This document shows, one piece after another, positions 25,175 to 32,802 of a stretch of DNA of 64,000 bases. How positions within the stretch are numbered: position 1 is the stretch's first letter; the number at the start of each line of letters is the position of its first letter. This stretch comes from Anaerolineae bacterium. Lineage in GTDB: Bacteria; Chloroflexota; Anaerolineae; Aggregatilineales; Ch27. Made by a program: the position numbers and the translations under genes. The stretch spans positions 391,605 to 455,604 of the forward strand of contig JABLXG010000001.1 in the NCBI GenBank assembly GCA_013178165.1. Direction: 5' to 3'. Under the pieces are notes generated by a model. It had not been told where the DNA came from and searched no databases. It saw nothing but the letters and a program-made list of their open reading frames with translations.

Positions 25175-26923
25175 ATGAGCGACCAGAGTCACAAGACCAG
25201 AGACGAACTGCTCGCGGAAATCGCCGGGTTGCGCCAGCGCATTGCCGAACTGGAGGCTGCCCGGGCAGTGCGGGCTGCCGCTGAAGTAGGCGAGGAGCGC
25301 TTGCGTCAGGTCATCCAGAGCATGCCAGTAATGATGCTGGCCTTTGACGAAGAGCTTAACCATATCACTGTCTGGAATCATGAATGCGAGCGCGTCACCG
25401 GTTTCAGCGCCGAGGAAATCGTGGGCAAGCCGCAGGCCCTCTGGCTGATCTATCCTGATCCTGCCTATCGCGCCTACCTGCGGGATGAATGGCAACGCCG
25501 GGGGGACAACTACCGCGATTTTGAATGGAAGGTCGTCTGCAAAGACGGCAGCACCCGCATTGTCTCCTGGTCGAACATCTCCGAGCTAATTCCCGTCCCC
25601 GGCTGGGGAACCTGGGCCATTGGTGTGGATGTCACTGCCCGCCGGCAGGCTGAATCCGCTCTGCAAGCCGCCCATGACCAGCTGGAGCAGCGCGTCAGGG
25701 AGCGCACCGCCGAACTGGCCGAGGCCAATGCCCGGCTGCTGGCGGAGATTCAGGAGCGCCGGCAGGCCGAGGAAGCCCTGCGCCAGAGCGAGGAGCGTCT
25801 GCGCCAGGTGCTGGAGCACATGCCGGTGATGCTGATCGCCTATGACGAGCAGGCCGATACCATCCGCGTCTGGAACCGCGAATGCGAGCGCGTCACCGGG
25901 TATAGCGCCGCCGAGATCGTTGGCCGGTCGGCGCGGGAGATCAACCGTCTGCTGTACCCCGATTCTGCTTACCTGTCGCGCCTGTGGCGGGAGATGCTGG
26001 CCCGTGGCGATGACTACCGCGACTGGGAATGGGAATGGGTCTGCAAGGATGGCAGCCACAGGACCATCGCCTGGTCGAATATCTCCGCTCGTTTCCCCAT
26101 CCCTGGCTGGGCCACCTGGGCTATTGGCGTGGATGTGACCGAGCGCCAGAAGGCCAAGGAGCGCGCCATCGCCCTGGGTGTCGAGCAAGCCCGCCGGGAA
26201 ATGCTGGAACGCTTCATCAGCGACGCTTCCCACGACCTCAAGACGCCGCTAACGACCATGAGGCTCAGCCTGAGCGTGATGCGCAAGACGCTGGATGAAG
26301 ACGTCCATTCCCGTCACCTGACCATCCTGGGGATGCAGGTGACACATCTGGAAAGGACGGTCGAAGACCTGCTGAATATTGTCCGTCTGGACCAGGAGGA
26401 GGAGTTGGTCCGCAGCCCGGTGAATCTGGCCGCACTGGCGCAGAGCGTCATCGCCGAACAAGCGATGTTGATCGAGCAGAAAAACCATCATGTCACCTTT
26501 CAGGCGGAAGGCGATCCGCTGACTCTGATCGGCGATGAAATGGAATTGCACCGTCTGATCACCAACCTGCTGACCAACGCCTGCAACTACACATCCGCCG
26601 GCGGGCAGATCCTGGTTCGTGTCGCCCGGCAGGATGCCAGTGTTGTGCTGGAAGTCCAGGACAATGGGATCGGCATCAGCGAGGCGGAGCTACCCCACAT
26701 CTTCAAGCGTTTCTACCGCGCCGACCGCGCCCGCAGCACTAACACCGGCGGTATGGGGCTGGGCCTGCCTATTGTCCAGAAGATCGTCGAAGCCCACCAC
26801 GGCCTCATCGAGGTTGATAGCGCACCGGGGCGGGGCAGCGTCTTCCGGGTCTTTCTGCCGCTTGACGCCGGAGGCGCCGAGGTTGCAGCGGGCGATCCGG
26901 ACGGCAGCAGCGAGCATAGCTGA
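25175..26923 (+). CDS. PAS-PAS sensor histidine kinase
   Basis: 582 residues, soluble. A short coiled coil comes first, then two similar PAS domains (about 45-165 and 200-325). Both have RLRQVxxxMPVM near the start, a WNxECERVTG-AEIVG core and a WATWAIGVDVT-type end, so they arose by internal duplication. The HisKA box is SDASHDLKTPLTTM. HATPase has LLTNACNYTSAGG, DNGIGISE and GGMGLGLPIVQK. No membrane segment is visible, so it senses a cytoplasmic cue such as redox state or a ligand. It lies 34 bases after moeA and 20 before moeA-PBP, and no response regulator is next to it. Confidence 0.9.
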   Translation: MSDQSHKTRDELLAEIAGLRQRIAELEAARAVRAAAEVGEERLRQVIQSMPVMMLAFDEELNHITVWNHECERVTGFSAEEIVGKPQALWLIYPDPAYRAYLRDEWQRRGDNYRDFEWKVVCKDGSTRIVSWSNISELIPVPGWGTWAIGVDVTARRQAESALQAAHDQLEQRVRERTAELAEANARLLAEIQERRQAEEALRQSEERLRQVLEHMPVMLIAYDEQADTIRVWNRECERVTGYSAAEIVGRSAREINRLLYPDSAYLSRLWREMLARGDDYRDWEWEWVCKDGSHRTIAWSNISARFPIPGWATWAIGVDVTERQKAKERAIALGVEQARREMLERFISDASHDLKTPLTTMRLSLSVMRKTLDEDVHSRHLTILGMQVTHLERTVEDLLNIVRLDQEEELVRSPVNLAALAQSVIAEQAMLIEQKNHHVTFQAEGDPLTLIGDEMELHRLITNLLTNACNYTSAGGQILVRVARQDASVVLEVQDNGIGISEAELPHIFKRFYRADRARSTNTGGMGLGLPIVQKIVEAHHGLIEVDSAPGRGSVFRVFLPLDAGGAEVAAGDPDGSSEHS

Positions 26924-26943
26924 CTGTCTTGGAAGAACGCTGT

Positions 26944-28905
26944 ATGGGCCAGGAGCGCAATATCTATCTGCATGACATCCCGCTGGAAGATGCATGGGCG
27001 ATCTTTTCCGGCGCCTTGCAGCGCGCCGGGCAGTGGGGGCCATTCCCGGCGGAGAAAGTACCCGTCAACGAGGCTCTGGGGCGGGTGACCGCCGCGCCGA
27101 TCTGGGCCAGGATCAGTTCCCCGCGTTACCATGCCAGCGCCATGGATGGCTATGCCGTCCGGGCGCGCGATACGCTGGGCGCAACCGAAACCGCCCCGGT
27201 GACACTGGAGGAAGGCACGCCGGAGACGGTCAGCCGCCCGGCGCTGGCGGTCAATACCGGCTATCCCCTGCCAGATTGGGCCGACGCCGTGATCATGATC
27301 GAGCATGTCCAGCCGCTGGGTGGGGGCCGGCTGCTCATCCGCAGCCCGGTGGCGCCCTGGCAGCATGTCCGCCCGATGGGGGAGGACATGGTGGCTACCG
27401 AGCTGGTGTTGCCGGCCAACCACACGCTGCGCCCGGTGGACGTGGGCGCGGCGGCGGCCTGCGGCCACGCAACGGTCAGCGTCCGCCGTCGCCCGGTGGT
27501 GGCTATCCTGGCTACTGGCTCCGAGCTGGTGCAGCCCGGCGATCCGCTGCGACCTGGCGATGTGATCGAGTTCAACAGCCTGGTGCTGGCCGGGCAGGTG
27601 CAGGAATGGGGTGGCATCCCTCAGCGCCTGCCGCCTGTCCCCGATGACCCGGAGCGTATCCAGGAGGCCGTCCGGGCTGCCGCGTCGGTTGCCGATCTGC
27701 TCCTGATCAACGCTGGCTCTTCCGCTGGCAGCGAAGATCACACCGCTGCGGTGGTGCGGGCGCTGGGCCAGTTGCTGGTGCATGGCGTCGCGGTGAGGCC
27801 TGGCCACCCGGTGGTGCTGGGGATGCTGGAGATAGACGGTCGCCGCGTGCCGGTCATTGGCGTGCCGGGTTATCCGGTCTCCGCCGCCCTGACCGGCGAG
27901 ATTTTCGTGCGTCCGCTGCTGGATCGCTGGCTGGGCCGTCCGGCGGAACCACCGCCAACGATCGAGGGCGAATTAACGCGCAAGGTACTCAGCCCGATTG
28001 GCGACGAGGAATACCTGCGGGTTACGGTGGGCCGGGTGGGGGAGCGTGTGCTGGTCACGCCGCTGGGACGCGGCGCCGGTGTGATCACCTCGCTGGTGCG
28101 GGCGGATGGCATCGTGCGCATCCCGCGCTTCAGCGAGGGGCATAACGCCGGGGATCGGGTGACCGTTCACCTCTACCGCTCGCCACGCACAATCGAGCAT
28201 ACGGCGTTGATCAGCGGTTCCCATGACCTCACGCTTGACCTGCTGGCGCAGTTCCTGGCGGAACGCCACCCGGCCTACCGGCTGGTTAGCGCCCATGTAG
28301 GCAGCCTGGGCGGGCTGATCGCCCTGGAACGCGGTCAGGCGCATCTGGCGGGGTGCCACCTGCTGGATGTGGAAACCGGCGAATACAATGTAGCTTATGT
28401 GCGTCGCTATGTGCCGGGCAGGGCCGTCCGCCTGATCACCCTGGTTGGGCGTGTGCAGGGCCTGATCCTGCCCCGGGGCAATCCTAAACAGATCACGGGC
28501 ATCGCTGATCTGGTCCGCGAGGATGTGCGCTACGTCAACCGCCAGCGCGGGGCGGGCACGCGCCTGCTCTTTGACCATTTGCTGGCGCGGGCGGGTCTGC
28601 ACCCGGAGCAGATCACCGGCTATGAGCACGAGCAGATCACCCATCTGGCGGTGGCGGCGGCGGTGCAGAGCGGGCAGGCGGACGCGGGCATGGGCGTGCT
28701 GGCGGCGGCGCGCGCCCTGGATCTTGACTTCATCCCCCTGGCGACGGAACGTTACGATCTGGCGCTGGCGCTGGAGTACGCTGACGTGCCGCCGGTGCGG
28801 GCCACGCTGGAGTTGTTGCATGACGACGCATTTCGTGCTGCGGTGGCCGCCCTGCCCGGCTATGATGTCGCCCGGATGGGGATGATCGTGGCGGATGTGC
28901 TATAG
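26944..28905 (+). CDS. MoeA fused to a PBP-like (ModA/TupA-type) domain
   Basis: 653 residues. Residues 1-415 form a second, divergent MoeA: SPRYHASAMDGYAVRA, VVAILATGSELVQPG, EFNSLVLA, LLINAGSSAGSEDHT, VIGVPGYPVSA. Residues 425-650 form a PBP-like domain (ALISGSHDLTLDLLAQFL, GSLGGLIALERGQAHLAGCHLLD, RQRGAGTRLLFDHLL), as in archaeal and bacterial MoeA-LysR-substrate-domain fusions. The C-terminal part probably senses or delivers oxyanion (molybdate or tungstate), which is inferred. In organisms with two MoeA proteins one often serves tungsten. It is the last gene of the molybdenum unit before a secreted propeller gene. Confidence 0.9.
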   Translation: MGQERNIYLHDIPLEDAWAIFSGALQRAGQWGPFPAEKVPVNEALGRVTAAPIWARISSPRYHASAMDGYAVRARDTLGATETAPVTLEEGTPETVSRPALAVNTGYPLPDWADAVIMIEHVQPLGGGRLLIRSPVAPWQHVRPMGEDMVATELVLPANHTLRPVDVGAAAACGHATVSVRRRPVVAILATGSELVQPGDPLRPGDVIEFNSLVLAGQVQEWGGIPQRLPPVPDDPERIQEAVRAAASVADLLLINAGSSAGSEDHTAAVVRALGQLLVHGVAVRPGHPVVLGMLEIDGRRVPVIGVPGYPVSAALTGEIFVRPLLDRWLGRPAEPPPTIEGELTRKVLSPIGDEEYLRVTVGRVGERVLVTPLGRGAGVITSLVRADGIVRIPRFSEGHNAGDRVTVHLYRSPRTIEHTALISGSHDLTLDLLAQFLAERHPAYRLVSAHVGSLGGLIALERGQAHLAGCHLLDVETGEYNVAYVRRYVPGRAVRLITLVGRVQGLILPRGNPKQITGIADLVREDVRYVNRQRGAGTRLLFDHLLARAGLHPEQITGYEHEQITHLAVAAAVQSGQADAGMGVLAAARALDLDFIPLATERYDLALALEYADVPPVRATLELLHDDAFRAAVAALPGYDVARMGMIVADVL

Positions 28906-28918
28906 GCAGGGGGATAGG

Positions 28919-30415
28919 ATGGTTGTGGGCAGGATCGCGGCGGTGGCGGTGATGGTGGCGCTGCTGGCAGGAGGGGCGGCACTGGCTCAGGAAGGCGACG
29001 CGCCGGGACGGGTGCTGGTCTGGCTGGCGCCCGGCCAGCCGGGTGCGCCCGCCGGACCGGGGATGCTGGCCTGGATAGTCCCCGGCGCAGCGTCGCAATT
29101 ACTGGCCGAAGTGCCATCGGAAGGACCGCAGACGCGTGTCTTTGCCTGCGGGCCGGACGCGCTGGCTCCTGCCGGGGACGGCCTGGTGATCTTCGTTGGT
29201 GCGGAAACCGGTGGCCTGTACTACGTTCCTCTGAGGGTTGAAGGCGCGTTGATCCGTCTGGGGAATGCCCATGCCCTGGCCTGCAATGGGCCGGGGCGGG
29301 CCGCCTTCAGCCCTGACGGCCAGCGTTGGGCTTACATTGATTATCCGGCGGATGCTACCCGCCGCGCTCCCTTCGCCAGCGGGACGCTGCGCATCCTGAC
29401 TATGCCTGCCGCAGCAGGCCTGGCCCCGTTTGTCGAAGCTGTCGCGTTCCCGGAGATTGTGGCTTTTACGCTGGGGGATGCCGGGGCATATGCCGTGCGT
29501 TTTTTCACCGATGTCAATGGCCTGGCTGACGAAGCGGCGCTGATTGGCTGGGATGGCGCTGCCGGGCGTGAGATCACGACGCTCGTCCCCGCCCGCGGCT
29601 GTGACTGGACGAGCGCGGCCCTGGCCCCTTATGCTGGCGGTGGGGTGATCCTCTCGCTGGGCCAGCACTGCCCCGGTGGGTCGCAATGGCGGCTGTTCAC
29701 CGTCAGCGACGATGGCGCAGCGACCGAGCACGTCTACATGCCCAGCGGCGGCGCTTACCTGCCGGCCAGCACGGTCAACCGGGTGATACCGCTGGCGGAT
29801 GGGCAACGTGTCCTGGCGACGTTTCCGAACGGCCGGGCGGCCAGCGTCGCCAACCTGGTGCTGGCTGATCTGACCGCCAGAACCGTCACGCTGGTCACCG
29901 AGGGCATAACGGTAGATACCTTTCCCGGTGGCCTGGCCCGGCTTCTCCAGCGTGCGCCGGATGGACGCTTCCTCGTTTATGTCAGTTCAACGGCCAATGA
30001 CGAGCATTTCCTGCATCGCCTGGCTCTGGATGGTAGCGTCATGCCGGTCACGATCAGCGCCGGGTCACGCGGGGATGTGATCGCCACCTTCAGCTTTGGC
30101 ATGGACGGCCGCCTGGCTTTTGTCGCCGGGGGAGCAGGCGGCCAGGACAACACGCTGTTCCTCCTGCCCGCCGGCGAAGCTGCGCCGCAACGTGTGATGC
30201 GCGGGCGCTTCCTGCAGTCCACCAGCCTGATGACCGACGCTGGTGTGATCCTGTTGAACCACGTGCCTGCGGATACCGCCTATCCGCGCACGGCGACCGA
30301 TCTGGTGCTGGCCGGCTTTGATGGCAGCCTGACGACGCTGCTGGAAGGGCGGGCGGCGGGCAGCTGGGGCTACCCGCTGGTGTGGCAGGCGCCGCCGGAT
30401 GCGGTAGCCCCCTGA
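28919..30415 (+). CDS. Exported beta-propeller-like protein
   Basis: 498 residues. From the ATG at 28919 (AGGGGGAT upstream) it begins with a signal peptide: MVVGR, a hydrophobic core and a likely cut after ALA-Q. The rest is strand-rich with SPDG-like turns (AAFSPDGQRWAYIDYP, RAPDGRFLVYVSS, SFGMDGRLAFVAGG), suggesting a degenerate WD40/TolB propeller. No catalytic motif is seen. It starts 13 bases after the moeA-PBP stop, so it may be co-transcribed. Function is unknown. Confidence 0.72.
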   Translation: MVVGRIAAVAVMVALLAGGAALAQEGDAPGRVLVWLAPGQPGAPAGPGMLAWIVPGAASQLLAEVPSEGPQTRVFACGPDALAPAGDGLVIFVGAETGGLYYVPLRVEGALIRLGNAHALACNGPGRAAFSPDGQRWAYIDYPADATRRAPFASGTLRILTMPAAAGLAPFVEAVAFPEIVAFTLGDAGAYAVRFFTDVNGLADEAALIGWDGAAGREITTLVPARGCDWTSAALAPYAGGGVILSLGQHCPGGSQWRLFTVSDDGAATEHVYMPSGGAYLPASTVNRVIPLADGQRVLATFPNGRAASVANLVLADLTARTVTLVTEGITVDTFPGGLARLLQRAPDGRFLVYVSSTANDEHFLHRLALDGSVMPVTISAGSRGDVIATFSFGMDGRLAFVAGGAGGQDNTLFLLPAGEAAPQRVMRGRFLQSTSLMTDAGVILLNHVPADTAYPRTATDLVLAGFDGSLTTLLEGRAAGSWGYPLVWQAPPDAVAP

Positions 30416-30852
30416 TCGGCGGTGCGGTAGCCCTGGTGACTCTGTTGGTGGCCGGGCTGGATGCGCGCTTTAGCTGGTCGGCCATCTCTGCAGCAGCTCA
30501 GGGTGTTGCGCTTGTCGTGGAGATGGCCGGCCCGGGGCTTTCCGGCTGGGCGATGGCAGTCAACCGCTTCTTCTCGCGTGTGGTGCGTATCCAGGCCGAC
30601 CGTGGTCAGACGGTTGTAACCGACGGGCCTTACCGCTATATCCGCCATCCCGGTTACGCCGGGCTGATCCTTCATATGCTGGGGACGCCAATCCTGCTCG
30701 GTTCAGGGTGGGCGCTGCTACCAGCGGGGGTCATGGTGGCAACGATGATCGTGCGTACTATCCTGGAGGATCGGATGTTGCAGGCGGAATTGCCCGGCTA
30801 CCGCGAGTACGCGGGGCGCACCCGCTGGCAGCTGATCCCCGGCGTGTGGTAG
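30382..30852 (+). CDS. ICMT/PEMT-family methyltransferase, N-terminally short
   Basis: At most 156 residues. The C-terminal catalytic part is intact: DGPYRYIRHPGYAGLIL binds S-adenosylmethionine, and EDRMLQAELPGYREYAGRTRWQLIPGVW is the conserved ending of bacterial isoprenylcysteine-carboxyl-methyltransferase-like proteins. The family segment VTLLVAGLDARFSWS normally follows about 60 residues of membrane-spanning N-terminus, which is missing here because the frame runs into the end of the propeller gene. Starts at GTG 30382 or GTG 30436, neither with a ribosome-binding site. It is possibly a 5' deletion remnant. The substrate is unknown. Confidence 0.6.
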   Translation: MAGAAGCGSPLIGGAVALVTLLVAGLDARFSWSAISAAAQGVALVVEMAGPGLSGWAMAVNRFFSRVVRIQADRGQTVVTDGPYRYIRHPGYAGLILHMLGTPILLGSGWALLPAGVMVATMIVRTILEDRMLQAELPGYREYAGRTRWQLIPGVW

Positions 30853-30906
30853 CGCCAGCAGCGGTCATCCCCTGCGGACTTGCCTGAGCAGCGGTGAAAA
30901 GACAAA

Positions 30907-30932
30907 CCGGAGGCTGTCCGCGCAGCCTCCGG
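30907..30932. terminator. Bidirectional intrinsic terminator
   Basis: CCGGAGGCTG (30907-30916) and CAGCCTCCGG (30923-30932) form a perfect 10-bp stem with a 6-base loop. On the plus strand TGGTGTTTTG follows; on the minus strand TTTGTCTTTTC follows. It separates the methyltransferase gene from the convergent BTAD gene. Confidence 0.85.
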
Positions 30933-30956
30933 TGGTGTTTTGACAGCAGGTAAATA

Positions 30957-32243
30957 TCAGCTCTGTCCGGTGATCTGCCGGTAGAGGGCGATGGTCTCTG
31001 GCGAGGGGGTGATGTTAAGCGTCTCCCGCAGGGATCGTTCCAGCTGGTGATATTGCTCAACCGCCTTCTCGATATCGCCCTTGCGGTAGTACAGGCTCAT
31101 CACCTGGCGGTGGATGTCTTCGCGTTCCGGCGTCTCGCGCAGGGCACGGCTGTAGTGCTTGAGGGCCTCATCGATCCGGCCCTGCACCTCGCGGATGCGC
31201 CCCAGCCCGATCTGGGCGGTGGCGTTCAGGTGACGCAGTTCGGCGCGGCGCTCCCTGGCCCAGTCCATGTCCAGGCGGTGCAGGAAAGGCGCACGGTACA
31301 GGCGAACGGCTTCTTCCCAGTGCGGTTCGGCCTGTTGGTCATCAGCGGCCATGGCTTCTTCCACGGCTTTGGTAAACTTGAATACATCGTAGAAAATGTC
31401 CAGTTTGTCGCTATGGCTGTAGAAGCCGCTGGCATACTGGGTCAGGTCATAGCCCAGCCGCTCGTTGATCTTGCGCTTGGTGACATGAAACACATTGGTC
31501 GCCTCTTTGACGGAAAGCGTGGGCCAGAAGACGTCAAAAATCTCGTCGCGGGTGACCAGTTCGTGATCCATGAAGAAGTAAAAGAGATTCTTGGGCAACT
31601 CGCCATCCCAGTGGGTGACGGGTACGCCGTTGACCAGCGTATGGCCGCGGCCCAGGGAAAAAACTTCAATGCGCGGGACTTCTGGCGCGGGTTCCGGCGG
31701 GGCGCTTTCCTCCGGCACGTATTCCGCCCCCAGCACGGTTGCCTTTTGCTCCGAGACCAGGTCAAACCAGGGCAGGTAAGCCTGCTCGCGGGCGTTGATG
31801 ATGATCTGACCGTGCTCCGGCATATGCTCGATCAGGGCTTCCATGAAGCGCTTGGTTTCATCTTTTTCTGGCAGACGGTCGTATTGATCCAGAAGCAGGG
31901 TGAACGGTTCGCTGCTGAGCGCCCGCAGGTCTTCGGCAAGGGCGGCAGCCAGGTCCTGGACCTTGGCTTTGGCGGCAATAGCGGCGCGGAGATTTTCCCC
32001 AAAACCGTCGGTGGAAGCGTTTAGGTCTTCGATGAGGTTGTTGAGGAACTTGCGCAGGTTGCGATCGGTGGTCTGCAGGGCGTAGTAGTACAGGCCGCAG
32101 TCCGGTTCGCGCAGGTAACGGGACAGATAGGCATTGCGGTAGCGGTTGCGGGGATAAAGGACAACCAGAGGGCTGCCGCCCGTCTCCCGCTTTAAGGCAA
32201 GAGGCCCTTCATTAATCAGACGTTCTGCTTTGCTTGTCGTCAT
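30957..32243 (-). CDS. BTAD (SARP-type) regulator with P-loop-less NTPase-like N-domain
   Basis: 428 residues. The C-terminal half has a winged-helix region (LPKNLFYFFMDHELVTRDEIFDVFWP, VFHVTKRKINERLGYD) followed by the bacterial transcriptional activator TPR domain (about 300-428; LYRAPFLHRLDMDWARERRAELRHL, DIHRQVMSLYYRKGDIEKAVEQYHQLERSL), as in SARP/AfsR activators. The N-terminal 180 residues align in pattern with MalT-like STAND ATPases (FTLLLDQYDRLPEKDET as a Walker-B-like strand, GQIIINAREQ). The place of the P-loop reads VVLYPRNRYRNAYLSR, so no Walker A exists. It is likely a DNA-binding regulator whose switch module does not hydrolyse ATP. AGGTG precedes the ATG. Confidence 0.82.
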   Translation of the reverse strand: MTTSKAERLINEGPLALKRETGGSPLVVLYPRNRYRNAYLSRYLREPDCGLYYYALQTTDRNLRKFLNNLIEDLNASTDGFGENLRAAIAAKAKVQDLAAALAEDLRALSSEPFTLLLDQYDRLPEKDETKRFMEALIEHMPEHGQIIINAREQAYLPWFDLVSEQKATVLGAEYVPEESAPPEPAPEVPRIEVFSLGRGHTLVNGVPVTHWDGELPKNLFYFFMDHELVTRDEIFDVFWPTLSVKEATNVFHVTKRKINERLGYDLTQYASGFYSHSDKLDIFYDVFKFTKAVEEAMAADDQQAEPHWEEAVRLYRAPFLHRLDMDWARERRAELRHLNATAQIGLGRIREVQGRIDEALKHYSRALRETPEREDIHRQVMSLYYRKGDIEKAVEQYHQLERSLRETLNITPSPETIALYRQITGQS

Positions 32244-32802
32244 AGCTCACCTGACCTTTTGGCGCTCAAGAGACAACGAGTCTTGTTCAATCTTGCCGGC
32301 AGGGCGATATGATGGTCGGATGCAGGCCCTGGGTACCCGGCACAGGGTATGACCCCGCAGAAAACTGAAATCTTTAGAGACCTACAATAAAGACCCTGCT
32401 ACCAGCTACTTTAGTATGGTGGGTTATTGTATCAATAACAACGGCGCCATGCTAGCGACCTCGCCCTGGGTTGTCAAGACCTCTCTTGTGCCACGAAGCG
32501 CGGGGACTGGCTGCCAAGCTGGCACTGTCTAAGGGTGCCGAACTACAGTCCCGGCAGCTGATTTTTCAGGCCAGGATGGAGGAGCAGTCTGCAGGTCGGG
32601 TCTGTGGCAAGCACATCACTGGTAGATCCCCACTTTGTAGTGCCGATGGTTTCCGGGACGATTCATAACCGGAAGACTTTATGTGATAACAATGCTTATC
32701 TTCGTTTACCACAGTTTTAAGTATATGACAACATTTTGCTGCCGGAAAATATTAATATATCGTTTATGTAAGTTGGGATACTGTTATCTGCCGGGCGGCC
32801 CC
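32244..32802. other. Long non-coding stretch upstream of the BTAD gene
   Basis: 559 bases with no credible gene; small open frames here lack ribosome-binding sites. Roughly 32640-32790 is markedly A+T-rich for this genome. A perfect palindrome sits at 32423-32439. The BTAD gene transcribes away on the minus strand from 32243, and the pseudo-receiver kinase gene ends at 32803 with no visible intrinsic terminator. The stretch probably holds the BTAD promoter and its control sites; a small RNA cannot be excluded. Confidence 0.5.
32423..32439. promoter_or_regulatory. 17-bp perfect palindrome, possible operator
   Basis: GTTATTG and CAATAAC flank TAT, giving a perfect inverted repeat 180 bases upstream of the BTAD gene start. 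On the minus strand TACTAA lies a few bases downstream of it. Symmetry in an otherwise unstructured intergenic region suggests a repressor or activator site. Confidence 0.4.
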
